A stretch of DNA of 43,389 nt, from positions 1 to 43,389 of the forward strand of contig CAMEON010000013.1 of the NCBI GenBank assembly GCA_945929845.1, in the 5' to 3' direction. Within the stretch, counting starts at the first letter, position 1. Each line of letters starts with the position of its first letter. The position numbers and the translations under genes were made by a program. Under the pieces are notes generated by a model, which saw only the letters and a program-made list of their open reading frames with translations, made no database searches and had not been told where the DNA came from. Below, one piece after another: positions 8,682 through 16,815 of this stretch. This DNA comes from an uncultured Clostridia bacterium. GTDB lineage: Bacteria; Bacillota; Clostridia; Oscillospirales; CAG-272.

Positions 8682-10706
8682 TTACGCATCCGTGCGGTAT
8701 ATCCTGTCCTCACAGGAGGAGTCTCCCATGGTGTGAGCCATCAGCACGCTGTCCTCGTCAAATACCACGGTTCCCGCAGAGCCGGACAGCGCCCCCATCA
8801 GGCAGAGGGAGAAGAACAAAGCCGGAGAAAGGCTTATGCCGTTGTATACGCCCAGCAGAAGCCCCGCCAGGACGGTACACATCCCGCCTATGAGGATGGT
8901 TCTGTCCTCCCGCCGCCCTGCCTTATGGAGTGCCGTCAGGCTCCTTTGCAGAAACAGGAACAGAAGTGCCAGGAGAACCGCCAGTCCCGGCCACCCCAGA
9001 GCCGCCAGCACATCCAGGTACAGGTTGCCCGCCGACAGGGCGGTGACAGCCTCCGGCTCGGCGTAGGCCGGATACACGGCGGAAAAGGAGGCTGTGCCCA
9101 GGCCGATCCCGACAGGATGATCTCCGATCATGCGCATGACGCCGATCCACAGGCGCACGGAATACCAACTCTTCGCCTTCACGGCGGCCTCGGCGGCCGG
9201 GAACAGGGTCGACAGCGGATGGAACCAGGTGAACCAGAGCGCACCGCTGGCGGCTATGGGCAGAGCCACGATTCCTGCCGACAGCGCACGGTGGCTGTAC
9301 AGGAGGCAGAAGGCAAGCAGAGACACCGTCGCACACACCGCTGACAGCACGGAATGGGACAGGGTCAGGAGCGCAAGATCCAGCCCCAAAGCCACCAATG
9401 CCAGCACCCCCTGATACAGGCGGCGGCTGTTCATCAGGAACACGGCCAGCCAGGGGCACATCAGCACCAGGAAGATCTGATGCTCCCCGCTCCACTGCCC
9501 GGCCAGGTATCGGAGCATACCGGTCAGCTCCTGCCGGATATACGACCCGGCCAGGGAGCCATCCAGGAAAGGAAACACATCCTCGGAGGCCAGGCGGGCG
9601 TACCCCATGAGAAGAACCACCCCCACAGCCACGGCGACCCCTGTCAGGCATTGGCGGATGCGTTGTCGGTCAGACATCAGGTTGACAGTCAGGTAGTAGT
9701 CCGACAAAAGGATCATACACAGCAGGATCTGCCTGGCCGTCTCCACCGTAAACTTCGCACAGAACAGCCCGCCGCCAAGGAGCAGAAGCCCCAGAATGGC
9801 GACCATGCCGTCCAGCCGCCCTATGCGGAAGGTGCGGTGGAGCTGGAGCAGCTTCGGCACATACCCCGCCCAAGTCACCAGGATGACAAGGGCGGCGATC
9901 CACACGCCCCCATCCCACAGCCACATGAGCGGCAGGCAAAGGGAGCTGAGCACCACGCCGGACTCGGGATGGGTGACGATCAGCCCCAGAAGACCCAGAC
10001 CCAAAAGGCCAAGGGGAATCACCAACGGGTTGATATACACGGTCGTACATGCCGCCGGGATGGCCAGCACGCACAGGATATACCCCGGCAGTGCGCTGAA
10101 CGCCCGCCCGGGTTGCTTCCGGCCGTCCTGATTCAGGCGAGACTCCGGTACGCCAAGGAGACGGTACAGGAGCCATCGGCCTATCCGGCCGGAGCCAACC
10201 GTCTCTGCCAGGGGGTGGGTGGTCATAGCCAGGGGAATGGCTGACAGTGCTATGGCGACGCACAGGAGCACCCGTCCCTTGTCGGTGCCCTCCATGCCGC
10301 TCCACACCAGCGGGCCGATCGTATGGATCAGCAGGCCGGTTAGGCCGTAGAGCAGGAGGAAAATCCCGTACAGATAGGTCGGGCAGTCCGCAAGGCTCGC
10401 CCATACAGCCCGCATACCGGCCATGATGCGGCTCCCCTCCATGGCCTGCACCACCCGCCGCCGCCTGGGAGACAGGGGACGGCACTGGCCAGCCGACCGC
10501 CCCTCCCCGGTCAGGAGCGCGGTACCGGTGGGGCGGTAGGCTGTCATCAGCCGACCAAAGGCACTCCGGGCAATGAGACTGTACAACCGGGCCGTGCCCC
10601 GGTTCAGCCCGTCCCACAGGCGGAACCGATGACCGACGGTCCTCTCCGCCGCCGGGATGTCCGTACTGTCCGCAGTCATTTCCTTCTCTTCGGTCACTTC
10701 TGCCAC
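8682..10706 (-). CDS. O-antigen ligase/polymerase-like (Wzy_C family) multi-pass membrane protein
   Basis: A 674-residue protein with a long, basic cytoplasmic N-terminus (about 1-110) and at least ten hydrophobic segments, including the sequence LSHSVLSAVCATVSLLAF and a large extracytoplasmic loop, as in O-antigen ligase/Wzy polymerases. Members of this family in Gram-positives take part in cell-surface polysaccharide assembly; the substrate here is unknown. The start is GTG at 10706, with AGGAG about 9 nt upstream. It follows trmD by 41 nt and precedes the two DUF4330-like genes, so the three may form a surface unit attached to the rimM-trmD operon. Confidence 0.75.
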   Translation of the reverse strand: MAEVTEEKEMTADSTDIPAAERTVGHRFRLWDGLNRGTARLYSLIARSAFGRLMTAYRPTGTALLTGEGRSAGQCRPLSPRRRRVVQAMEGSRIMAGMRAVWASLADCPTYLYGIFLLLYGLTGLLIHTIGPLVWSGMEGTDKGRVLLCVAIALSAIPLAMTTHPLAETVGSGRIGRWLLYRLLGVPESRLNQDGRKQPGRAFSALPGYILCVLAIPAACTTVYINPLVIPLGLLGLGLLGLIVTHPESGVVLSSLCLPLMWLWDGGVWIAALVILVTWAGYVPKLLQLHRTFRIGRLDGMVAILGLLLLGGGLFCAKFTVETARQILLCMILLSDYYLTVNLMSDRQRIRQCLTGVAVAVGVVLLMGYARLASEDVFPFLDGSLAGSYIRQELTGMLRYLAGQWSGEHQIFLVLMCPWLAVFLMNSRRLYQGVLALVALGLDLALLTLSHSVLSAVCATVSLLAFCLLYSHRALSAGIVALPIAASGALWFTWFHPLSTLFPAAEAAVKAKSWYSVRLWIGVMRMIGDHPVGIGLGTASFSAVYPAYAEPEAVTALSAGNLYLDVLAALGWPGLAVLLALLFLFLQRSLTALHKAGRREDRTILIGGMCTVLAGLLLGVYNGISLSPALFFSLCLMGALSGSAGTVVFDEDSVLMAHTMGDSSCEDRIYRTDA

Positions 10707-10747
10707 CTGTCCCCACTCCTTTCTGTTCCGAATTCCGTATGTCTGAA

Positions 10748-11476
10748 CTATGTTTCCTTTGTTTCGTCTGTGCTGTCAGACTGTGCCAGAAGATCCGGCC
10801 TTTGCCGTCTGGTCAGCTCCAGAGCCGCTTCCTGTCTCCAGGAGCGGATCCTTGCGTGGTCGCCGGACAGGAGCACCTCCGGCACCCGCATCCCGTGGTA
10901 ATCCACCGGGCGGGTGAACTGGGGGTACTCCAGCAGTCCTGCGGTCAGGCTTTCCTCCTCATAGCAGGCTGCATCCGACAGCACGCCCTCCGTCAGCCGG
11001 GCCACGCAGTCCACCAGCACGCAGGCCGGGATCTCCCCCCCGGTCAGCACGAAGTCACCGATGGAGATCTCCTCGTCCACGATCTCCTCCACGATCCGGC
11101 GATCCACCCCTTCGTAGTGGCCGCACAGCAGGACCAGGTTATCATACCCCGCCGCCAGCTCCCGTGCCACGCCCTGCGTCAGCACCCGCCCGGCGGGAGA
11201 CAGGTAGATGACCCGCCGCCGACCGTCAAAGCCGGAGGCCAGCTGGTCGGCCAGCACTGCCCTGTAACAATTGTAGATAGGCGGTGCGGCCATGAGCATA
11301 CCCATCCCCCCGCCGTAGGGGGTATCGTCCACCCGGCGGCGCTTGTCCTCGGAGTAGTCCCGGATATTGAAGGTGCGGACGGTGCAGGCCCCGCTTTTCT
11401 GGGCACGGCCGATGATGCTCTCCCCCAGCACCCGATCCACCAACTCCGGGAACAGGGTCATGATATCAAAGCGCAT
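10748..11476 (-). CDS. trmD: tRNA (guanine(37)-N1)-methyltransferase TrmD
   Basis: Methylates G37 next to the anticodon of several tRNAs to prevent frameshifting. The 242-residue protein has the N-terminus MRFDIMTLFPE, the trefoil-knot SAM-binding segments CGHYEGVD (118-125) and SIGDFVLTGGE (138-148), and the normal family length. Its ATG overlaps the rimM stop by one base (TGATG), indicating translational coupling. The usual neighbour rplS is absent; an O-antigen-ligase-like gene follows instead. Confidence 0.97.
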   Translation of the reverse strand: MRFDIMTLFPELVDRVLGESIIGRAQKSGACTVRTFNIRDYSEDKRRRVDDTPYGGGMGMLMAAPPIYNCYRAVLADQLASGFDGRRRVIYLSPAGRVLTQGVARELAAGYDNLVLLCGHYEGVDRRIVEEIVDEEISIGDFVLTGGEIPACVLVDCVARLTEGVLSDAACYEEESLTAGLLEYPQFTRPVDYHGMRVPEVLLSGDHARIRSWRQEAALELTRRQRPDLLAQSDSTDETKET

Positions 11477-12126
11477 CAGGTTCCCTTCCCTTCCTGGACA
11501 GGCTTCCTGCGGTGCCGCTTGCCGGGTCTGTTCCCTGCCGGGGCAGTGTGATGCCCCCCGTCGGCTCCGTCGGGCGTGTCCACCGTCTCGCCCTCCCCGT
11601 CAAACATACCGTCAATAGGCTCCATCCGCACATGGGAGAGGGGCACGACCTCCTTGACGAAAGTGGGCACGCCCGGCACCAGCACCTGTCCGGTCGGGGT
11701 ATTCACCACATAGATGGGGGCGGCGGCACCGGGCAGGATGTCAGCCACCGTCCCCAGCGTCTGCCCCTCCCGGCCTACCCTGGCATCCAGTACCGGCAGG
11801 CCGATGGCATCGGCCAGAAAGTATTTTCCCTCTTCCAGGCGGAGATCCTCCCGCAGGGCGTATAGCGTCTCCCCCCGGAGTGCGTCGGCCGCATCCATGT
11901 CCGTCACGCCCTCCAGCTCCAAAAGCAGGAACCGTCCCCCCAGCACCGATGCCCGGTTGATCTTTATCTCCCGTTTCCTGTTGCCCCGACCCAGGAACAC
12001 CCGCTCAAGGCCGCAGATGTCCTCCGGGCTGTCCGCCCATGGCTCTACCTTCACGCCGCCCCGGCATCCGTGGGTGTTGATGATCTGTCCGCACTCCAGG
12101 TACGGGCTTATTGCAGGCTTTGTCAT
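11476..12126 (-). CDS. rimM: Ribosome maturation factor RimM
   Basis: Assists assembly of the 30S subunit head and binds S19. The 216-residue protein has the N-terminal GQIINTHGCRGGVKVEPW segment and the PRC-barrel part with GKYFLADAIGLPV, ending at about residue 175. The remaining ~40 residues form a basic, Gly/Pro-rich tail (HRRKPVQEGKG) longer than in most RimM proteins. rpsP and the KH-domain gene, usually upstream, are missing. No canonical SD is seen before ATG 12126; instead there is a purine-rich hexamer repeat. It is driven by its own promoter at 12231-12259. Confidence 0.92.
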   Translation of the reverse strand: MTKPAISPYLECGQIINTHGCRGGVKVEPWADSPEDICGLERVFLGRGNRKREIKINRASVLGGRFLLLELEGVTDMDAADALRGETLYALREDLRLEEGKYFLADAIGLPVLDARVGREGQTLGTVADILPGAAAPIYVVNTPTGQVLVPGVPTFVKEVVPLSHVRMEPIDGMFDGEGETVDTPDGADGGHHTAPAGNRPGKRHRRKPVQEGKGT

Positions 12127-12187
12127 TTTCTGTTTCTGTTTCCGTTTCTGTTTCTATTTCTATTTCTGCTTCTATGACTGTTTCTTT
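12127..12187 (-). repeat. GAAACA/GAAATA hexamer repeats in the rimM leader
   Basis: On the minus strand the 60 nt before the rimM ATG consist of about ten units of GAAACA, GAAACG, GAAATA and GAAGCA, ending in CAGAAA directly before the start codon. The tract is free of secondary structure and purine-rich. It may stand in for a Shine-Dalgarno sequence or act as a length-variable translation enhancer. Confidence 0.7.
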
Positions 12188-12202
12188 TGCATATGGTTAC
12201 TC

Positions 12203-12215
12203 TGTTCTCAGAACA
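12203..12215. promoter_or_regulatory. Palindrome in the rimM leader, possible operator
   Basis: TGTTCTCAGAACA is a 6-1-6 perfect palindrome placed just downstream of the rimM -10 box, within the first ~25 transcribed bases. Position and symmetry suit a repressor site; no regulator is identified. Confidence 0.35.
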
Positions 12216-12230
12216 TACCCATCCATGAGT

Positions 12231-12259
12231 AGTATAGCACAATCAGCCGGAAATTTCAA
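12231..12259 (-). promoter_or_regulatory. Sigma-A type promoter of rimM-trmD
   Basis: On the minus strand TTGAAA (12259-12254) and TATACT (12236-12231) are separated by 17 bp, with an extended -10 (TGC before TATACT). The leader would be about 100 nt long. Confidence 0.8.
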
Positions 12260-12300
12260 TGTTTTTTTCAATATCCGCAAATAATTTTCATTACAGCGTG

Positions 12301-12489
12301 GTTACAGTTCAGGTTCGTGATTACGACAAATCCAGATTATCCTTTATGCCGTACAGACTTCTATCCCCATCCCCCCGGCCCCCCTTCCCCGGCGGGGAAG
12401 GGGGTCGGGGGGATGGGGCTATGCGATTTACAATATGTACGGAATAATCCAGACACATCAAGGTCAAGCTCCTGAGCTGTTACGGAACG
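12301..12489. repeat. G/C hairpin inverted-repeat element, copy A (MITE-like)
   Basis: The left end has GTTACAGTTCAGG (12301-12313). The right end (about 12460-12489) reads as its degenerate inverse, with GTAACAGCTCAGG on the other strand. In the centre, 12365-12418 forms a near-perfect ~25-bp G/C stem. This region plus flanks fills most of the 531-bp rimM-truB gap; no gene is seen there. Related to copy B at 16816-17002. Confidence 0.75.
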
Positions 12490-12608
12490 GGGGTACAAGG
12501 AGTATGCCGAACCCCTTCAACGACTTTCAAAGCATGTATACCATCATGTGCGGTGCGTTTACGGTAAAATAATTTTCCTTTCATTCACACAACCGGCGGC
12601 ATCCTGTG

Positions 12609-12616
12609 GTATAATA
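12609..12616 (+). promoter_or_regulatory. Extended -10 promoter of truB
   Basis: TATAAT at 12610-12615 is preceded by TGG, an extended -10. The best -35 candidate, TTCACA at 12584-12589, is at a poor 20-bp spacing, so the promoter probably relies on the extended -10. It lies about 40 bp before the truB ATG. Confidence 0.6.
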
Positions 12617-12657
12617 ACACTGAATTTCTGATGTTGATTTCCGGAGGTGTTCCCACT

Positions 12658-13608
12658 ATGCCGCAAGCTGTATCCTCTTCTGCCCCCCTGTCCGCCGTGT
12701 CCGAGCCGGACGGTGTCCTGCTCGTGGACAAGCCGTCAGGCATGACCTCCCACGATGTGGTCTCCCGGGTACGCAGGCTGTTCGGAACCCGGAAGGTCGG
12801 CCACACCGGCACCCTGGATCCCATGGCCACCGGGGTGCTGGTGGTGCTCATCGGCCGGGCGGCCAAGGCCTCGGAGTATGTGTCCCACGATGTGAAGGCC
12901 TACCGGGCCACCCTGCGGCTGGGACTTGTCACCGACACCCAGGACACCGGCGGTACCATTCTATCGGTCACAGACCCCCGCCGCCTGCCCGGGCCGGAGG
13001 CGTTGGAGGCCGTCCTCCCCCGGTTCCGGGGGGAGATCATGCAGCTTCCTCCCATGTACAGTGCCCTGAAGGTGGGCGGGCGGAAGCTGTGCGACCTGGC
13101 TCGACGGGGAGAGGTGGTGGAGCGGGAGGCTCGCCCGGTGCAGATCTTCTCTCTGGAGGCTGTACCCGGTGCCCTGCCCTCCGACTATGTGCTGTCCGTG
13201 ACCTGCGGGGGCGGCACCTACATACGCACCCTGTGCGCCGACATCGGCGATGCCCTCAGCTGTGGGGGCGTCATGGCCTCCCTGCGCCGGACGCAGGCCG
13301 GGGGCTTTGCGCTGTCCGACTGTCTGACCCTCCCGGCTCTGGAGGCCATGGAGCCTGCCGCCCGTCTCGCCTGTCTGCGCCCTGCCGAGGTGCTGTTCGC
13401 CCACTTGCCCCGCCTGACCCTTTCCCCCTTCTTCACCGGACTGTGCCAGAATGGCTGTCCCCTGTACCAGCACAAGCTGGGCACGGCCTTCGCCCCCGGC
13501 ACCCGGGTTCGGCTGTGCGACAGTCAGGGCCGCTTCTTCGCCCTGGGGGAGTCCCGGCAGACGGAGGAGGGGCTCATGCTTGTCATGATCAAGCTGTTGG
13601 TTCTGTAG
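12658..13608 (+). CDS. truB: tRNA pseudouridine(55) synthase TruB
   Basis: Forms pseudouridine 55 in the T-loop of tRNAs. The 316-residue protein has the TruB core LLVDKPSGMTSHDVV (21-35) and the catalytic aspartate D54 in GHTGTLDPMATGVL, plus the conserved motif GGGTYIRTL in the middle of the chain, and a small PUA-like C-terminal region. I chose ATG 12658, which follows GGAGGTG at a normal distance; the in-frame start at 12631 lacks an SD. It is divergent from rimM and is not next to rbfA or ribF, its usual partners in Bacillota. Confidence 0.95.
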   Translation: MPQAVSSSAPLSAVSEPDGVLLVDKPSGMTSHDVVSRVRRLFGTRKVGHTGTLDPMATGVLVVLIGRAAKASEYVSHDVKAYRATLRLGLVTDTQDTGGTILSVTDPRRLPGPEALEAVLPRFRGEIMQLPPMYSALKVGGRKLCDLARRGEVVEREARPVQIFSLEAVPGALPSDYVLSVTCGGGTYIRTLCADIGDALSCGGVMASLRRTQAGGFALSDCLTLPALEAMEPAARLACLRPAEVLFAHLPRLTLSPFFTGLCQNGCPLYQHKLGTAFAPGTRVRLCDSQGRFFALGESRQTEEGLMLVMIKLLVL

Positions 13609-13648
13609 TTGTACAGGAACCGCTGATTCCCTCACATAAAAAATGAAT

Positions 13649-13697
13649 CTCCCGGACACAATACTACGGAAATACTGTGTCCGGGAGGTTTCTTTTT
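13649..13697 (+). terminator. truB terminator whose 3' arm contains the SD of the next gene
   Basis: CTCCCGGACACA (13649-13660) pairs perfectly with TGTGTCCGGGAG (13676-13687) around a 15-nt loop, followed by GTTTCTTTTT. The 3' arm and next base form GGGAGG (13683-13688), the only SD for the DUF421 gene at 13699, so the same structure could terminate truB and mask that SD. Confidence 0.8.
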
Positions 13698-13698
13698 C

Positions 13699-14373
13699 AT
13701 GATCACCATTCTCATCCGCACCCTGATCATATACCTGACTCTGCTTGTCACCATGCGGTTCATGGGCAAGCGGCAGTTGGGGGAGCTGGAGGTGTCGGAG
13801 CTGGTCACCACCCTGCTTCTGTCCGAGGTGGCTTCCCTGCCCATCACCAATCAGGACATTCCCCTGTCCTACGCCCTGATCCCCATTCTGACCCTCATGG
13901 CGCTGGAGGTCATCCTGTCCGGAGTCCTGCTCAAATCCCGCTGGCTGAAGAAGCTCCTGTCGGTGCGGCCTTCCATTCTGATCCGGAAGGGCAAGCCGGA
14001 TCCAAAAGCCATGGAGCAGAGCCGCATCTCCGCCGAGGAGCTGTTCTCCCGCCTGCGGCAGAAGGATGTGACCGACCCGGCGGATGTGGAGTACGCCATT
14101 GCGGAGCCGAACGGGCAGATCTCCGTCATTCTCAAGGCCACCGCCCGGCAGGCCACCACCAAGGAGCTGGGCATCACCCCCACCGAGCGGGGCATGATGC
14201 ACCTGATCATCAACGACGGCCAGGTCAACGAGCAGAATCTGACCCTGTCCGGCCATGACCGGCGGTGGCTGGAGGAGCTGCTCAAGGCTCACAAGCTGAC
14301 CGAGCGGGATATATTCCTCCTGCTCTGCGACGACGGGGGCAAGGTGCGCATCCTGCCCCGGAGGGCCTCATGA
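13699..14373 (+). CDS. DUF421 (YetF/YcaP-like) membrane protein
   Basis: A 224-residue protein with three hydrophobic segments in the first ~85 residues, the conserved FMGKRQLGELEVSELVTTLLLSE stretch shared by the family (about 21-43), and a soluble C-terminal DUF421 domain. Family function is unclear; some members are linked to sporulation or membrane integrity. Its stop overlaps the start of the DUF4363 gene (ATGA). The SD lies in the 3' arm of the truB terminator, so translation may depend on that hairpin or on transcription from an unseen start. Confidence 0.88.
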   Translation: MITILIRTLIIYLTLLVTMRFMGKRQLGELEVSELVTTLLLSEVASLPITNQDIPLSYALIPILTLMALEVILSGVLLKSRWLKKLLSVRPSILIRKGKPDPKAMEQSRISAEELFSRLRQKDVTDPADVEYAIAEPNGQISVILKATARQATTKELGITPTERGMMHLIINDGQVNEQNLTLSGHDRRWLEELLKAHKLTERDIFLLLCDDGGKVRILPRRAS

Positions 14374-14738
14374 AATCGGTATGGTTATCCTTTGGGGTGC
14401 TCCTGCTTGTGGTGCTCCTGGTGCTGTGCAACGCAGGGTATGTCAATCACACCGTAAAAAACATGAAGAGAATGGCCAATGACCTGCCCCTCTCCCCGGA
14501 CTCCGGCACGGAGGCACAGCTTGACAACATCCTCCGGCTGTTGGACAGCCACGAGGCCGGGCTGGGTCTCTCCGTGTCCTTTCCTCTCATTGACCGGGTG
14601 CGGGAACTGACCGACTCCGCCAGAGCCTACGCCCAGACGGGGGACAAGGCCGGGTATGCCTCCTCCCGAGCTATGCTGATCGACGCCATCAGCGACCTCA
14701 ACCGGCTGGAGAAGGTCACGGTGAAGAATATCATGTGA
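14370..14738 (+). CDS. DUF4363 family protein, partner of DUF421
   Basis: A 122-residue protein with an N-terminal membrane anchor (about 4-21) and a helical extracytoplasmic part. The layout (VNHTVKNM, then helical repeats ending DLNRLEKVTVKNIM) matches DUF4363, commonly found next to DUF421 genes in clostridia. Its ATG overlaps the stop of DUF421 by 4 nt (ATGA), implying coupled translation. The last 8 nt overlap the 3' end of nadE on the opposite strand. Function unknown. Confidence 0.8.
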   Translation: MKSVWLSFGVLLLVVLLVLCNAGYVNHTVKNMKRMANDLPLSPDSGTEAQLDNILRLLDSHEAGLGLSVSFPLIDRVRELTDSARAYAQTGDKAGYASSRAMLIDAISDLNRLEKVTVKNIM

Positions 14739-16683
14739 GCTGTCCCTTCAAGTCGGCGATCTCCGAAAGCCACAGACCGGCACAGGCATCCGAGGGCATC
14801 CGCCAGTCCCCCCGGGGGGACAGAGCCACCGACCCCACCTTGGGGCCATCCGGCAGGCAGGAGCGCTTGAACTGCTGGCCGAAGAACCGGCGGACAAAGG
14901 TCTCCAGCCACCGGAGCAGGGTGGCATCGTCGTACTTTTCCCCTAAGGCGTACCGAGCCAGCCGGAACAGCTTCCCGGGGGTGCAACCGAAGCGGAGCAT
15001 GTAGTACAGGTAGAAATCGTGCAGCTCATACGGCCCCACCAGATCCTCTGTCACCTGGGCGATCTCCCCGTTCCCGTCCGCAGGCAGAAGCTCTGGGCTG
15101 ACCGGGGTATGCAGGATGTCGGACAGGGCATCCGCCAGGCGGATGTGTCCGGCGGCCCGCTCGGTATCGGCAAAGCTGCCCACGATGTGGCGCACCAGGG
15201 TCTTGGGCACCGAGGCGTTGACACCGTACATGGACATATGATCCCCGTTGTAGGTGGCCCAGCCCAGTGCCAGCTCGGACAGGTCGCCGGTGCCCACCAC
15301 GAAGCCGCCCTCGGCGTTGGCAATGTCCATCAGCACCTGGGTGCGCTCCCGAGCCTGGCTGTTCTCGTAGACCACATTGCGGTTCTCCGGGTCATGGCCG
15401 ATGTCACGGAAGTGGATGTTCACCGCATCCGTAATATCCACGCACCGGAAATCCACGCCCAGCTCCTGGCACAGCACCGTGGCGTTGTTTTTGGTTCGGC
15501 TGGTGGTACCGAAGCAGGGCATGGTCACGGCCAGAATGTCCTGCCGGGGGCGGGACAGGCTGTCCATGGCCCGCACCATGACCAGCAGGGCCAGGCAGGA
15601 ATCCAGCCCGCCGGAGATGCCCACCACGATCTTTCTGGCATGGGCACTCTCTATGCGCTGGCGCAGACCGGCGGCCTGCATGGCCAGGATGGACGCACAG
15701 CGTGCCGCCCGCTCGCCCTTATCCTCCGGCACAAAGGGGTGGGGGGACACATACCGGGTCAGTGCGGTGTCCTCCGGTGTCAGGTCAAAGTAGGCTTCGG
15801 TATAGGTTCCGGCCCCGGTGTTCTCCCAGCTGTTCATCCTCCGGCGGTCGTAGGCCAGCCGTCCGACATCGATCTCGGTGATCAGCAGGCCGTCGCCGTC
15901 TCCGGGCAGGTCAAAGGGACGGCGCTCCGCCAGGACGGTGCCGTTCTCGGCGATGAGGGAATGTCCGGAGAACACCACATCGGTGGTGGACTCCCCCCGG
16001 CCGCAGTTGGCGTACAGGTAGGCCGCCGTCAGCCGGGCGGACTGCATGGCCACCAGTTGCCGGCGGTACTCGCTCTTTCCGATGGTCTCATTGGAGGCGG
16101 ACAGATTGCACAGGACAGTGGCCCCGGCGGCGGCGGCGGCGCAGGACGGCGGCACGGGCGTCCACAGATCCTCGCATACCTCCACGGCAAAGGTGAAGTC
16201 CGGCACCGTATTGCATACAAAGAGCTGCTTCTTCCCCATGGTCACATACTGCCCGTCAAACGCATAGGTCATGTTCTCCTCCGGGGCGGGGGTGAACTGC
16301 CGGACTTCGTAAAACTCCCCGTAATTGGGCAGGTGGCACTTGGGCACAAGGCCCAGGAGCTGTCCTCCGGCGCACACGGCGGCGCAGTTATACAGCTTCC
16401 CGGCGTGGGACAGGGGAAGACCCACCACCGACACCATATCCAGCCCGGCTGTCTGTGCCAGGTACTGCCGCAGGCCGTCCAGCGCCCCCGCCAGCAGGCG
16501 ATCGTGGAGGAACAGATCCGAGCAGGTGTAACCGGTCAGGCACAGCTCCGGGAAGACCAGCAGTCTGACCCCCCTCCGGTACGCCTCGCCCGCCAGGCTG
16601 ACGCAAGCGTCGGTATTCTTCCGACAGTCCCCCACCCATGTGCGCACTGTACCTGTCGCTACCTTGATAAATCCGTGTTTCAT
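14731..16683 (-). CDS. nadE: Glutamine-dependent NAD+ synthetase (NadE, two-domain)
   Basis: Converts nicotinic acid adenine dinucleotide to NAD+ with ATP, using ammonia from glutamine. From the chosen start it has 650 residues. The N-terminal nitrilase-type glutaminase shows the catalytic triad E46 (FPELCLTGY), K115 (LVPKCHLPN) and C170 (EVCEDLWTP). The C-terminal synthetase has the ATP pyrophosphatase loop SGGLDS (357-362). ATG 16683 follows AAGGGAG and GGAGG; an upstream in-frame start at 16779 would overlap the promoter. The 3' end overlaps the DUF4363 gene tail-to-tail by 8 nt, and no terminator fits between them. Confidence 0.96.
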   Translation of the reverse strand: MKHGFIKVATGTVRTWVGDCRKNTDACVSLAGEAYRRGVRLLVFPELCLTGYTCSDLFLHDRLLAGALDGLRQYLAQTAGLDMVSVVGLPLSHAGKLYNCAAVCAGGQLLGLVPKCHLPNYGEFYEVRQFTPAPEENMTYAFDGQYVTMGKKQLFVCNTVPDFTFAVEVCEDLWTPVPPSCAAAAAGATVLCNLSASNETIGKSEYRRQLVAMQSARLTAAYLYANCGRGESTTDVVFSGHSLIAENGTVLAERRPFDLPGDGDGLLITEIDVGRLAYDRRRMNSWENTGAGTYTEAYFDLTPEDTALTRYVSPHPFVPEDKGERAARCASILAMQAAGLRQRIESAHARKIVVGISGGLDSCLALLVMVRAMDSLSRPRQDILAVTMPCFGTTSRTKNNATVLCQELGVDFRCVDITDAVNIHFRDIGHDPENRNVVYENSQARERTQVLMDIANAEGGFVVGTGDLSELALGWATYNGDHMSMYGVNASVPKTLVRHIVGSFADTERAAGHIRLADALSDILHTPVSPELLPADGNGEIAQVTEDLVGPYELHDFYLYYMLRFGCTPGKLFRLARYALGEKYDDATLLRWLETFVRRFFGQQFKRSCLPDGPKVGSVALSPRGDWRMPSDACAGLWLSEIADLKGQLT

Positions 16684-16750
16684 ACGCTCCCTTGCCTCCG
16701 CATTCCGGTTTTGCCCTGTCGGCACGCCGCAGGGACTCACTGTTCGGCTT

Positions 16751-16779
16751 ATTATATCAAATCTTTCCCTCCTTGGCAA
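16751..16779 (-). promoter_or_regulatory. Sigma-A type promoter of nadE
   Basis: On the minus strand TTGCCA (16779-16774) and TATAAT (16756-16751) are 17 bp apart, with an extended -10 (TGA before TATAAT). The predicted leader is about 60 nt. Confidence 0.8.
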
Positions 16780-16815
16780 GGGTATAAACCAATTTTCCGC
16801 AGAAAATGTGCTACC

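Noticed and set aside
12365-12418. G/C hairpin as an intrinsic terminator
   Set aside because: No U-tract follows on either strand, and it lies within an inverted-repeat element also present at 16816-17002.
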